From Coniochaeta sp. PMI_546 (lineage: Eukaryota; Ascomycota; Sordariomycetes; Coniochaetales; Coniochaetaceae): DNA of 64,000 nucleotides. Made by a program: the position numbers and the translations under genes. Positions within the stretch are counted from its first letter, which is position 1, and each line of letters opens with the position of its first letter. The stretch lies in assembly GCA_021432605.1 (NCBI GenBank), contig MU271153.1:248001-312000 (forward strand). Reading direction: 5' to 3'. The notes beneath the pieces are model-generated. The model saw only the letters and a list, made by a program, of their open reading frames with translations. It was not told the DNA's origin and did not search any database. This document shows positions 11,201 to 23,673 of this stretch, one piece after another.

Positions 11201-12476
11201 CGAGTTCGACGAGGTCTACGTGCCCAAGTCCCGGCTTCCTGCAGCCGCCAAGCCAGCCCCGGAGACCTCAAACATTGACCCTCTGGATGCAGCATCAGCC
11301 GCCGTCCTGGCTATCACCCGGGACGCATCAAAAACAGCCAGTCCGGCTCCGGCTCAGCCTAAGAAGCGAGGGCCTGGCAGACCACGGGGTCGGCCACGCA
11401 AGTCCGACACGACTGCTGCGGTACCTACCCCAGCCCCGAAGAATGAGACTAGCACACCGCAGTCTATGGGCAGGTCTCGTTCTGGTCGACCCATCAGGTC
11501 CTCTTTGGCGGTAGAAAAGGAACCCTCGCCTTCTCAAGATGAGATCGACGCCCGGCTAGCAGCGCAACTGGATGCCTTCGATGAGAATGGTGAGGCTATC
11601 GACCCAGTCTCCTCGTCGATCAACGTCTCGACATCGACACCTGTCCCCGCGGTTCCCAGGAAACGAGGAAGACCCCGTAAAAACCCAGCCACTACGGCTA
11701 CTCCCACGCCACAGACGAGAACATTCGCAGTAGACGTCCGCTCAACCCGTGCGCACCACAGCCCCGCGCCCTCACCACCGGTCGACACGCGCTTCCTGTC
11801 CATCAAAGAGCGTATGGCGCTCAAAGGCAAGAAGATCAAGATCGCCGCTCGTAAGTCGACTGGCGGTCTTTCATCCGGGTCGGCGACGCCTCAAGTGGGC
11901 AGTGCCAAGGACACGCCCGCCTCAAGGCCTGTATCGCGATCTGGTACTGCCGGCGCGGCCGCCGCGGCTAAGGGCAAGGGCAAGGGCAAGGATAAGCAGA
12001 CCGAGCTGGAGGCGGCAGACGACGACTTCGTCCCTGGCGCGGAAGAAATCTCTATCTCTTCACCAAGTGACAGCTTCAGTCCATCCCTTGGCGGGGGTGA
12101 GTCCGAGCAAGAGAGCTCGGCCTCTCCTCCAGCAAGGAGAAGTGCGGTCGCTGCTAGACTACCTGCGAAGGCGAGACCGCGTAGTCCCTCGAGACCTGCG
12201 AAGCCGGCTGGTCTCACGGTGGTGCGGTTGGGGGATACGGACGAGGAGAGCGGGGATGCATATGACAGTGACGCCGCCGAAGAAGAAATTGCGGAGCAGG
12301 GGTCGATCTCGTCCTCGGGTTCGGAATTCGATGATGATGAGGTCATTCCTGCTAGGAAGTCGCCTGTCAGGGGCATGGCTATCAGGGGAGGACGGGGGAG
12401 GGGACGAGGACGGGGACGAGGACAAGGAGTTGCGGCGAGAGGCCGTGGGGCCCGGCGGGGAAGGGGATTGAATTAA
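8222..12476 (+). CDS. JmjC-domain chromatin protein with zinc fingers and AT-hooks
   Basis: Two exons, 8222-8492 and 8551-12476, give 1398 aa; the intron (GTATGT...ATGTAG) splits a Gln codon. The JmjC fold covers about residues 150-330, with a complete iron triad candidate: H216, E218 (AHREM) and H306 (APHQVWN). A Cys-rich cluster follows at about 430-485 (CSYCRANIF, CKHC, CMECYAMGRSC). A 4CXXC-type finger lies at about 586-642 (CHVCFHKDY, CQCPKCLG-like spacing, CNCAACRRAKRG). The C-terminal half is acidic and disordered, with AT-hooks at about 1030 (KKRGPGRPRGRPRK) and 1128 (RKRGRPRKN), and ends in an Arg-Gly tract. The layout resembles KDM3/JMJD1-like demethylases. Substrate cannot be read from the sequence. 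An overlapping upstream ATG may dampen translation. Confidence 0.9.
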
Positions 12477-13167
12477 GAATGGATGATGATGGGGTGAGGA
12501 GAGGCCGAGGATGAGTGAACTCCAGAATGTGTTGACCTCTGGATGACCACTGCGACCTGTGTCGACGTGATGAAAACGGCGTTGTAAGGGAGCACGGATC
12601 TGAGAAGGAGCTGCGAGTCTACGATTATTATTTTTTAAGTTGAGCGTTGCTTATAACACGCATGTACTGCTTTCAGACTGCGGCCCTATGCAGAACTAGA
12701 TACCCCAACAATATGAATTTCATGGATGAACGATATGATTGTCTATGGTGATGTCAATCCCCGGTACACAGCAGAGTCAACCTGTTGGTGTATATGCTTC
12801 CAACCATGTACTTTGCCTGGGATTGGATGGTCGACCGATATTAGCTGAACTTCTTGGATTCGAACTCTACCCAGAGTTCATGAACGGGCTGGAAATTCTC
12901 ACATCCAGACCAGATGTTTTCCTTTCAGTTCGACATACGCCTTCCGGCATCATGCGATTTCGTCTATGCTTTCTGAGCCACTTTACTTCTGATGTTACAT
13001 GTTACACACGGAACGCCTTCCCCCCCAATGCTCCAGACGGGAAGACAATCTTCAGTCCTGTTTCACCCTGTGTCAATTGCCTCTCTCTCGTCCTTCCTTT
13101 CAAACATACGCAATCGTCTCCATGCTTTCCCCACCCCTCTCTCTCAAGACAGCGGAGCCGCCCACAT
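12477..13167. other. Convergent 3' region, about 690 bp
   Basis: Lies between the stop of the JmjC gene and the stop of the small mitochondrial gene on the other strand. A plus-strand frame at 12739-13467 is mostly antisense to the latter and is not supported as a gene. Confidence 0.5.
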
Positions 13168-13668
13168 CTACTTGGAATTGCCCAGACCGTCGCTCATGCT
13201 GGTACCGGCCTTGGCGTTCGTCTCGGCGGCCTCCTTGGTGCGCTCCTGCAGACGCTTCATGGCCTCCTCGGACGCCTCGTCGGGGGACATGCGGTCGGCC
13301 CAGATGGACTCCTCGCTGTTGGAGGCCAGCTCGGGCTTCCAGTGGCCCTTGCCCTGCTTCTGCTTGGCGAGGGAGTCTTGCTTGTGCTTCTCGAAGGCTT
13401 CGGGGTTGGGGTCGGCTGGAGAGACATGTTAGTTATGTGGGATGAGAACGAAATGAAATGGCAGTAGGTTTCGGGCTCTCCGATGGTGATTTTCATGGCA
13501 ATTGGAGAGGGAAACAGGGAGATTGGGGAGTCGACACATACCACTTGCTGTCTCCTTGAGGCCTAGAGCGCGGGTTTGGGTGATTGTTCGGGTGAAGAGG
13601 CGCTGGGAGGTGGCCTTGGGTGCGAGACGCAGGGCACGGCTGGAGCTGGTGAAGATGCGGGCCGACAT
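13168..13668 (-). CDS. Small mitochondrially targeted conserved protein
   Basis: Two exons, 13668-13542 and 13415-13168, give 124 aa. The intron has donor GTATGT, branch TAACTAAC and acceptor CTCCAG, and splits a codon after the first base. Residues 1-35 (MSARIFTSSSRALRLAPK, then SQRLFTRTITQTRA) are Arg/Ser/Thr-rich with no acids, a typical mitochondrial presequence. The mature part is hydrophilic and helical: ADPNPEAFEKHKQDSLAKQ, GKGHWKPELASNSEE, then MKRLQERTKEAAE. I know similar small fungal proteins only as uncharacterised, sometimes mislabelled as carrier-like. It has no membrane segment, so a matrix role is inferred. A palindromic CRE lies about 175 bp upstream. Confidence 0.82.
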
Positions 13669-16600
13669 TGTGATTGTGGTGTTGAGACTGTGGTTTGTGA
13701 GAGGCAATTGATGGAATAGAGGAGGATGAAGTCGATTGATGAGGTGGTAAGGTAGTTCCAGATGTTTTTCCTTTCTCGAGCAAACTGTGCTTTTGAGCAA
13801 ATGGTTGCGTTGGGAGGCAGCTGTTTTGTTTAAGTGATCACCGGTGACGTCACCATGAACCAGATGCGGGACTAGAGGAGGAGCTTGTGCTTCTTACTTC
13901 ACCAAGGCAATTGCCAATTGAGCTCTTTAGGAATTGCGACTACATTACTCTTAGGTAAGCTCCATTTCCTACGTGTACAGGTGGTTGATAACCTCGGGTA
14001 ACGCTTTTGGGCGTACTGAAAGGGTAGGAACAGTGCAAGGCGCCTCAAAGCTGTGACGCTGAGAGGTGGAGATGATTGTTGTGTATGACGATGGTCTCCA
14101 GATCAGACAGGTGCAGACGAACTGAGTGATGACAGTCGCACTTGCTGCCAGCTGGCTCTCGAAAAGGACATCGCACGCTCACAAACAACACTCAGTGATG
14201 GCAGGTGGCCAATGACATGCTGCTGGTTACAAAGCTGAGTAACTCTCAGAGATGTGACCTTATCTGTGTGAATGATACCGTTGATTGAGGGCACCATTCC
14301 GCTCCGGAAGTGCGACTTCTCCCGGGTGCTTGTTTAATAAGATAGCCAAGCTGTGATAGCAATACGCCTGCACTGTTTCGTTAAGCAAACATAGGTTGAA
14401 GACCGCTTGGTTTGAGCTAAGGTTTGTTGGCAGACTGGGCCTGGAAGATGTGATCTTTGACTCAACTGCGATGCTGTTTGGTTCTTAATAGCTAAGGTAG
14501 CTTCTTCTTGGTAGAGTGCTCCGAGCGTCAGAGCCCGGTGCAAAGGCATGAATGTCTTTGAAACAGACATCGGGACTGGCTTATACTGTGCAGTGTTCTC
14601 ACATAGCCGACTATCAGTATGAGGAAGCGAGCGAATCCTTCACTCCCAATTCGGCTTTTGCCAGGACGCCGCCAAACTGTCGATAAAGAGTGTGTCGAAC
14701 CCCGCTTGGTGATACAGGAGGGCAAGGAGGAGCCTGTGCCGCAGCAAGCGGATGCAAGATTTCGCGATGGGGGCTGGACTCGCTTGGATCCTTGACATTG
14801 GGGTGTGGCAGGTGTTCTCGAATCTTGACAACTCTCCACCGCAGATAAAGAGCGGTGTGGCAGTGTCACCCCAACCACTCGTCCCAATTGGGCCGGTTCT
14901 TTTGGGATTGAGGACTGGAGGACTGCCTGGACTGGCATCGAGGGGTGCCGCTTTGTGGTGGGGGGGGAGAATTTCCGATGCTGAAAGCGCATCCAACAAA
15001 CATCTGTCTTCGATGAACTGGCCTACCACAGTGTGTACTGTGAATTATTGACATGAAGGTTTCTGAATTGCCATATGTAAGAGTAAGCGGATATCTGCTA
15101 AGGGAAATTATGTTGAATCTCCAATCCGAAAGAAATTTTGATATTTTGAATAGTCGAGATTGAGAACGAGCAAGATATTGCGAAGGTTGGCCCCTCAAGC
15201 CAGGTTCAGGACCATCGCGAAGCTTTGTGCCAGTATAGGGCTGTGTAGACACCCTTGCGGTTTCAGAGAGAGTTGCAACCGTTAAGCCTGGCGCCGCCCA
15301 TGAACCATCGCGGCCAAGCCCGGGGAGGAGGGGCAGGAGCTCGATCTCGAGCTTGGAAGGTTGGACCAAAATAGCACTGCCGACGACCCCTCCGGCCTTC
15401 TTGTATGAGGACAGGAAGACGGGAGGGGAGAGGCCAGCCATCTCAAATGCCACACTGTTCAAGGAAAATTCGCAGATCTCAACCACGCAAACTGGCGATC
15501 AGCCCGAGCACGTCAGAGGTGTCGAAGGCACTGATTGTCAAATGTCCAGTGACGACAATGGACGGACTCGGTGAAGCATCTCATTTTTGCCCCTTTCGTC
15601 ACCCGTTCTCACCCCACCGATCTGACCACCAAGCAATTTGTTTGTCGCAGCACCGTACTACCTGTACAGCGCACTGTACAAAACAGCAATAAGATTTCCA
15701 CGTATGCTGAGCGAACTGTACTGGGATAGGTAACTGGAGCTTGCGGTGCATTATCAAGCTTCCATACTATGGTAGATATAGACATACACAGAGTTGCTCG
15801 TGATTTGATGGCTATCATAGGCCGGGATCTTCATGCGCCTGTGGCATGACTACCTCTACTCAGTAAAGGCTGAATTCCTCCGCTGATCTTGGGCGGCAGA
15901 CCAAGATGAATCCAAAGACCTCTCAACTGTGCAGGCTGTTGTAATTCATACTAGTTCCAGGTGGTACATACTACTTATTCTCAAACTACCACAGTATGCA
16001 CATAGGCGCGCAGGGCGACAGCTGGGCCGCCCAATGACCTGCGAGTAGTGTGGCCAGCCGTAATATGCGCTAAGTACTGGATAGTTCTCTGCGAGAGGGT
16101 GAGGATGGTGCCTTATGCAGGTTCATGAGCTAGCATTCGTAGCAAGGCAATCATTCGTCGGAATCAGTCGATGGTCTTGATGGTCTTCACCAGCTCTCCT
16201 ACGCTTTCTCCTGACCGAAGTTGTTCTGGACCATCGTCCACCACAGTACACTAGACTCTGACAAGACTGAGCCACTGTACACGTGTACTCTTTTTGGCCA
16301 TCACCAATTCACGAAATGTCTGAGACCAGCCGCCATGTTTTGTTGACTTGCAAGCTGTCATGGTCAGCTTTGGAACGTTGGCAGGTCATGCTGCAGAGAC
16401 CAAGTGTAGTAGTTGTCTCAGTGCAGCGTGGTGTACCTAGCTGCCTTGCACGCCCTGCTGGCGAGATCCTCCCTCCTCTGCATCCAGTCACAATGCGTGG
16501 AGACCACGCTCCAACACCACAAGGCCGGAGCGGACTGGCGTACTACTGGCCACTGCCTCACACCAGTTAATGCAGGCTTTCGTGACGCCTGCATGGAGCG

Positions 16601-18166
16601 GAAGTGTAGACCTAGTGCAAGAACGGAAACATGGTTTGCATGGCCTGCATGGTCAGGGTGCCAATGTTCCGCTTGGGTTTCAAGGTTCCTTCACCCCTCT
16701 TCACTGCCCGAAAGTGACATCCCTGACCTGCAATATCAGCCCCCGTTCTCCAGCATAGTAAGCTCTTACCGTAGGTAGTGTAGCCTGTGTAGTATGCATA
16801 GTGTAGGAATGCTTTTGATCATTGAAGGGTCGTGGCGGTCTCAGTGAAGGCTTCCTAGTTGGTCGGTGTAAGATTGCCAATCGATCGATAGCCGCTGGCC
16901 GGTCACGGGGCACTGAATCGCGGAGTCAGACAGTGGTCATATCTGAAGCTGCCGCCGTCGGCTGTCAACTACATCGCCAGATCTTTCGGCGTCTGTCGCT
17001 CATTCCGACAACTTTTGTTGGGTCTACGTCTACATAGTAGTAGGCTTTCAACCCGGTCGCGCCGGTTGTTTTTTGTCCTTCGGAGGGTTTCGTAGCATCT
17101 CGGGCCAGTCCGGCGGGACCAGCAGATGATTGAACAAGCCCACCATTTTCCACAACAATAATACAGTGTGCGCTCACTGGAGTGAGAGATGTTTGGCACT
17201 GGTCAGAGTTCAGGCCTTTGCACCCATCGCCCATCGCCCCATCCAGTCAGTGTTCAGGCGGACGCAGCCAAAATGTTGCTGCGTTCAGCCTTCAACCTCC
17301 CGCTTTCCAAGTGCAGCAAGTCACCCCACCGCTTCCGGCACACTGTTGTGGATGGCTTGCAAGGCAGCGCCATGACCAAATTTACTCAGGTGAGCCTTTC
17401 CCGGAACATGTCTAGCGTGGTGTTGATGATCCAATGAGATTGGAGTGGCGATTCTTTTTACGGGTCAGAGATGCATAGCACAGTGCTGGGACTGTGAGCT
17501 CTTTCCAAAAGTCCCAGAATCTAGGCTGCTGATTGGACAGAGAATAGTAACTGTCGCCTCTTGGATCTCCATAATTTCGAGCGGGCTAACTGTGCAAGCC
17601 CATGTGGCCTGTGCTTGCCTTGTGTGGTGGCTCCCCATCCTGCCATCCAGTTGCATCCAAGGGCAAGGCAGGGCAGGTAATACCACAGTACTGCATACAC
17701 TGTACCACTGGTGTAGTAAGTGCACAGAGGGAAAATGGGGGACCCTGGTTCGTCTGTCCGCATCCCATCCTCTCCACTTTCCCTGTCCAACAAAAGGCAA
17801 TCGTCTGCTCCGACCCGACGTCCGCAAACGTCCCTCCTTTCCTCTCTTCCACTTGTACCTAATTCCATCTGACCATCGCTACAATACAGCCTCCCAACTT
17901 TCAATCAACCCCTACCAAACGAAACCAACCCAACAGCAATTCTATAAAGCACTCTTCTTCGACTATCAGCGCCTTCTATTGCTTGAGACTTGAGAGAACC
18001 GATTGATTACCAACCTCGCCGAGTTTTTTGTGTTGTTGTTTTGACACCTCCGATTAATACCGCAGACTTGGTTCCCACACCACCAAAACGCACCCACCGG
18101 CCGAAATCCACCAACACAACAACCAAAATAGACCTTGTTACATCAAGCTGAGGGCCGTCATCGACA
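13669..18166. other. Long gene-poor region, about 4.5 kb
   Basis: No frame here has a recognisable family or convincing splice structure. The longest, 14866-15486 on the minus strand (206 codons), is of mixed composition and reads like chance. The last 400 bp (17760-18166) is C/T- and then C/A-rich with almost no G, the look of a long fungal 5' leader for the gene at 18167. The rest could be an extended promoter or an unrecognised non-coding transcript. Confidence 0.45.
13843..13854. promoter_or_regulatory. Palindromic CRE/ATF site GGTGACGTCACC
   Basis: A perfect 12-bp palindrome containing the full TGACGTCA CRE, about 175 bp upstream of the start codon of the small mitochondrial protein. 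bZIP factors of the CREB/ATF (Atf1) class bind this sequence. Use in vivo is inferred. Confidence 0.5.
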
Positions 18167-18830
18167 ATGTCTTCGTACTATCACTTCAACGCCCACCAGC
18201 AACACCCTACGCCGGCAACCGCAGCTGCCGTTCAACATGCGCACCATGGGGGGCGGAACCGGAGAGCACCGAGGTTGTCGGTGTCGCAGAACACCCAAAA
18301 GCAGTTTCGGGGCGTCCGGAGCATGAAGGACCTGACTGAAACAACTCAAAATCTGTCCGACTACCGCATGAAGTTTGAAGCTACACGGTCTTTCGAGCTC
18401 GAAGATGACTTGGACTTCATTCCCAACTTGTTGACAGACAGCGATGTAAGTCTGCCCGGAAGCAGTGCTGCAACCCATCGTCTTCTGTGTCCGTTGAGCT
18501 TGGACTAATCACAAGTACTTGCAGAGGTTCTCGATCGCCTCGTCTGAGCGCTCGTCTCTGGCAAGCTTGTCTCCTGAGTCTTCTCCGACGCAGCAGCCAA
18601 CCACTGTCGCGCCACCCTTCTCCCTCAACTCTACTTCTCCTGCATTTATCCCTCCATCCTTTCAAAGCCACAACTCTGGACTGAAGCTGCACCAGCCTGC
18701 GGCGACCCGCACTCGCGGTAATGCCATCCCAATCATCAACCCCTCGACCGGCATCACCATGGCAAGTCCTCCTCAGTCCGTGTCGCCCGCAAGGATGCAG
18801 CAACACGCCATTGGTCGCCGATGGTTGTAA
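18167..18830 (+). CDS. Unrecognised conserved-looking phospho-motif protein
   Basis: Two exons, 18167-18445 and 18525-18830, give 194 aa; the intron is phase 0 with donor GTAAGT, branch CTAAT and acceptor TTGCAG. The N-terminus is His/Gln/Ala-rich and basic (RNRRAPRLSVSQ). A central block looks structured or motif-like: KQFRGVRSMKDLTE, KFEATRSFELEDDLDFIPNL. Exon 2 is Ser/Pro/Thr-rich with several SP/TP sites (SPESSP, TSPAF, ASPPQSVSPAR) and a NAIPIINPSTGI segment. There is no signal peptide, membrane segment or zinc motif. The composition fits an intrinsically disordered regulatory protein that is a target of proline-directed kinases. That is inference; the family is unknown to me. It sits between long non-coding flanks, typical of regulated genes. 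Confidence 0.75.
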
Positions 18831-21431
18831 TCTGCCGTCTTCTCGTTTCTGTGATGACAGACGAGCAGGCGCCGCAGCTTACTGCCGTCGTCACCGATGC
18901 AAAACGGGAATGCAATCACCTTCCACATTCCTATTTTGAATAAGCTGTTCATCTTGGCGGGCACCGGCACTCAGAAGGAGGCATCGATTTTTCTTTCCAC
19001 TGGACAGGGCTTCCATTAACCTTTAACCGTCGGGCTTGGCGCCAGCCAGACTTCGTCGACCGACCGAAACCTACGCTCCTGTACAAACATCATTTCTCGA
19101 CATAAAGCTCCTGTTTCAAGCGACACCCAACGTTTCCGACAGCGCAGCGTGCGAAATATAATCGATACCTGCCTTCCGTTTTTTTACGTTTTATCGAAAA
19201 TATACCAAAATAAGGCCGGTGTTCAGACCTCGGAAGATGAGGCTTGTTTTTGACGACACGAATGGGCGTTCGAATGGTGGTTTGCATCCTACAGATAATC
19301 GTCCTTTTTTGCATCGGTGTTTTACGGAGGATTTTTTTTTTTTTGCGGCATTTCTGCTTCGATACCATACCAACAAGGGTTGCGGTTTGCTTCGTTCCAT
19401 TGCCATCCAGAAGCGGCGGCTTCGACATGATAAAGGAGTCATCATGGGTCTACGAGTTTTTCTACCAAGAAAAGAAGCGACATATAGAGGTGTTTCCTTT
19501 GGGGAATCAACTTTATAGTTGAGATGTTTGAGCGATCGGTGTTCCTAATCTCTGGGTACATAAGGCGACTTTCCGGGGTTGGGCGGGCAGGGCATTTTGG
19601 TTGTGAAGCCTTGATTTTACACGAATGGAACGGAACGGCTGGTTGGAGTTTGGTTTTTGATTTCTTCTCTTTTCATATGTGCTCTATTTTCTCCTCTTTC
19701 GTTGTATCATGGTGGCAGGGCCCGCCTTTGCCGCTGGTTCCACAAGGGATTTTTTTGACTAGCAATGGTTTGCATCTCGGACTGGCTGGTGTGTGCGGCG
19801 GATACAAGATTCCCAGGGTTGTTTGTTCCGATTTTCGCGTCGTCAATTGTCATCAGGATCGGCTGATTTGGCAAAGCATTTTGGGCTCGGAGCTGGCGCG
19901 CTGCGTGTGTATGTTGTGGGACGGTGTTGTGTGTTCTCAAGCTCTGCCTTTGCGTGCCAACCGACAACTGATGTGTATGCGAAGATATGGTACGGTGCTT
20001 CCTGGAATCAAACGGCGATTGTCTCGCCTGTTCTTCTCTCAAATGCTCCTCCCTCTGCTTGACTGTGGTCCCCGTGGCTTTTGCTCGTTCTGATGCTCGA
20101 TGACGATTGGGCATGAAGGCGCCATATCTTGTTGCCAGTTGACCGTGAATTCCCGTGGTTCTGCCGCCCAAGGACACCAGCACCAAGCATGCCTTTATGC
20201 TCAGTGATGCGCAATGCTGTGGGGTAGTTGTTCTCGCACTACGCGTACTGCCTTGCTATACAGAGTTGGGTTCGACTTCCTCTCCCATTCTTCAAACCAC
20301 ATCGTCGTTTACCATTACCGAGGCCCTCCTTAGCCTCCGATATATCAAGCAGTATCATCGCCACCTTCAGTTCAGTCTTCGCCAGCTTGGAGGTGTTCAT
20401 CGTCACTACTCCTTCGAGGTTCCAGCCTCCATCACCTAAATTCACCACATCGCGACACTGTCAGGCTTGGAATCGGTGTAGGTTCGTCTGCTTCCTCGTT
20501 ACTACCCTTGTTCTGTTCAACCTGGCCCCCATCACTACCACCAGGATCTTCCTCCATCCAGTTGGTGTGGTCCTTGTCTGAGCGTCTGAGGTGTCCTTTT
20601 GACCTTCCTATTCAGATACGGACACTTCCTCGACCGTTCACCACTGCTCCTCCCTCACTTCTCCTCCCTCGGCTCATTTTTTCGCTGGCCTTTTCACCCG
20701 GCTTCCTCGAACGATTCGTTAGGAGCCCTTCCAAAGCTTGTTCCAGTCTTAGGTCCTTGAGCTTACGACTAACGTCTGCTTCGGGCCTGACCTCTCTCTC
20801 TCTCACCACATCACCACACTCTTCTCTTTTCCTCTTCTTCTTTTCCTTTTCTTTTCATTTCCACTTCAAAGAAAGCCTGCTCACTTCTTGCTCGATTCCC
20901 TACTCATCTTTCAGCTGGTTTGTCTTCAAGTCTTATCGGGCATCTTCGAGTTATTTGGATTCTTGGACCCATCTTCCTTGTCCTCGTGTTCGAACACTGC
21001 TTCACCCTTAACCATTTCTCCTCCTTCATCGGAGTTGCTGTATCTTCCCAGGGTGGTCTTCCTAAGGAGCCACTGAACACAACCCAACGCCTTCCTCTTC
21101 CGCTCCTGTACTTACTCAGCCCCTTTCTTCGTTTCACCCCTTTCTTCGCTTCACCCCTTCTTCCTCTTCTCTGAACAACATCTTTTCATGTCTCTGTCTC
21201 GCTATCACAACTCTAACTCTACTCTCTAGTAGACAATATTCGAACCGCAACCGGCACTCCTAGAGTCACCTTTGTTCATATCTTGGTCGCTGGAGTGATC
21301 ATAAGTTTGACATAGGCGATAAGGAGACAAGCGCTCTCAAAACATCGAACGTTTCTTTGGCTTGAAATTTCGCCCTCCGAGAAACATTATTCTTCGACAG
21401 AACCCGAAATACCTAAGAGGTTCTCTCGACA
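18831..21431. other. Intergenic and probable long 5' leader, about 2.6 kb
   Basis: The left half includes the 3' flank of the preceding gene with a 15-base T run near 19330. The right half, roughly 20260-21430, is strongly pyrimidine-rich on the plus strand (TTCTTCTTTTCC-like tracts) and runs into the BTB gene, as expected for a very long leader. Frames such as 19524-20093 look random. No RNA gene seen. Confidence 0.45.
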
Positions 21432-22649
21432 ATGTCGCATGCAAGTGGGTCCAACCAGGCACAGCATAACCCGCGCAAGCGTGCAAGCACTGCTGGCGAA
21501 CAAGCTGGACGCAACATGAGTGTCCCCGCCGGAGGGCTCGCGGAGTAAGTCATGCATAACGACGTCTCGATTCAACATGACGGATGCTAACCATCGCATG
21601 ACAGGCCAGCAGAGGACAGTGTCGGCGACATCTATGTCGGCACCGGCGCATTTAAGAAGTCATGGACGGTGCATATCAAGCGCTTCGGCGATGTGTCTCC
21701 ATGGCTGAAGCGGGCATTCGCGAATGCCACTACCGCCACTACTGAGCCGCCTAACGCAGCTCGTGCAGTCGTCGAGCTGCCAGAGGTTAATCCGCGCATC
21801 TTCGACTGGGTCCATAACTGGATTTATGCCGTCTCGTTCTCGGGACTCAAGGGTGCGCCAGTGCCCGCGATCAACCATACCGGTTCCCATGGATGGCGTC
21901 GGAGCCGAAAGAATGCGCAAGGCGAAGATAAAGACGAGATTGAGATCACGAGTGTTCGTGTCAAGGTAGAGGATCATGCTGATCCCCTGGCTGCTGAAGC
22001 TGCCGCGGCAGCGGAGAGAAGGAAAGGGAAGCAGAATGCCGCTGAACCCCAGGCTCCGGCCGATGATGATGACGACGATGACGATGACGATGACCTCCAG
22101 GAGGTAGCCACAAACATTGTCACGCCTCGCGACCTCATTGATCTTTATCTTTTGGCGTACAAGCTAGAGATCTTCAGCCTTCGCAATGCCGCCATTGACG
22201 AGCTGCACATCTGGTTTCACCCAGACGCCCAAGAGAAGCAGAAGCGCAACAATGCGACCGGCAGCCGCGCTGCCAACACCACCACCACCACCACCAACGA
22301 CGACGACGACGTGGAGCTGATTGAGTCGGTTAAGAAGCAGCCGCCGTTCAGGCGAGTTCCCTGGCTGACCGACGTCCGACATGTCTTCTCCCGCACTCCC
22401 GAGGACAATAACCTGCGGCGCCTCCTCATCTCGACCTGCGTCATGTTTATATTCAGCAAGCGGCCGCAAGGAAAGAAGCTTCCGGAGGAGTGGAAGGATG
22501 TTCTGAGCAGCAATGGCGAAATTGGCTGTGCGATGATCAAGTTCATCGCCAGTCTCGGCTGGGTGAAGGGCACCAAGGACTGCAAGGACATTGTCATCTG
22601 GCCCAAGTTCGCGTTCCACGAGGGTGTGACAAAGGTCAGCCTTGATTAA
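21432..22649 (+). CDS. BTB/POZ-domain protein with acidic insertion
   Basis: Two exons, 21432-21544 and 21605-22649, give 385 aa; intron GTAAGT...CATGACAG, phase 2. After a short basic N-terminus, residues about 45-115 match the fungal BTB start (DIYVGTGAFKKSWTVHIK, WLKRAFAN, VVELPEVNPRIFDWVHNWIY). The BTB helices resume at about 215-245 (VTPRDLIDLYLLAYKLEI, LRNAAIDELHIWF). Between them is a disordered insertion with an uninterrupted run of 11 Asp coded at 22062-22094, and farther on a Thr run (ACC repeats near 22280). The C-terminal region (residues 280-385) is probably helical. BTB proteins dimerise and often serve as Cullin-3 adaptors; no MATH, Kelch or zinc finger is present, so the role is open. 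Confidence 0.85.
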
Positions 22650-23673
22650 TGATGTGGCTGTCATCGACATAGACTGGTTGCGAGGGGCATGCAAGGTACC
22701 ACTTGTATCCGCGACGGGGTGGAATGGCATCGCCGACTCATCGCACGCCCTCTGCTCAACACAGCACGGCATGGTCTATATATGACTGCATGCATATGAG
22801 ACGGGGAGGATCAGATTCTTTTTCGCTCGTGTCCGCTTCGACTACGAGGAGGGGCGTTATTTGCCTTTTTTTTTTTTTTTTTTTTTTTTTGTGAGAAAGG
22901 GCGTCTTTTTCCGCAGGTCTTTCATGGTTTGCATGGAATGGAGTTTGATACCCATGAGCAGGATGTCCTTCGAGCGTGGTAACACAAAAGGTTGCTTTGA
23001 ACTTGAACATGAGAGTCGTCGGGGGACACAGGTTTTTCCTAAAGGAGTTCAAAAGGGTTGACATGAGGCGCACAGTTGATAATGAGGCGCACCGGGCGTA
23101 CGAGGCTTGATGATAATCCAACAGGCACTCCAAGAACGTTTCTCTTTTTAGTCCTGGAGTAGACGATGAATCAACCCATTCATAACAAGTAGATTCAATC
23201 CACTTTGTGATGACACCTGACTGGCAACTCCATGATCCCGAGTCTGCCAATGTGACATGTCTGACCACGCAGTCAACAATCTCACACCCTGTCTTGATCA
23301 CACCCAGCATATCACGAAACGAAACACGAGCAAGGCTTCAGAAATGCCAGAATCGCATAACGGAATAACGGTAGCTACTAATCTCTGATGTAATGGTTAT
23401 CGGCTCAATCTGTGCAGTAGTCAAACGCCCAGTCAACCCTCGGTCCAAGGCCAAACCATCGTCTCCAGCCCAACAACGCTCGCTCGTCATTAAAACCGAG
23501 CCCCTTGATCTCTGCAAAAACCACAAAGTCAAAACCCACCCCCGAATCCCAACTCCCAAAGCAGATTGATTACCAGGTATCATCCCCAACTCCAGTCCAT
23601 CCCGAAATCAAAAGACACCACCCTACCACTCACTCCTCCATTCACCATCACCAAAAGGGCCCCCTCTCCCAAT
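22650..23673. other. Convergent 3' region with 25-base T tract
   Basis: About 1 kb between the BTB gene and AMA1, which face each other. It contains a 25-base T run at 22866-22890. Short frames look random. Confidence 0.5.

Noticed and set aside
12739-13467. 242-codon plus-strand frame
   Set aside because: Its second half is antisense to the well-supported small mitochondrial protein, and the first half is unremarkable.
14866-15486. 206-codon minus-strand frame in the gene-poor region
   Set aside because: Mixed composition with no domain, signal or intron support; judged a chance frame.
19524-20093. 189-codon plus-strand frame
   Set aside because: Cys/Trp/Phe-rich in a random way and located in a likely untranslated flank.
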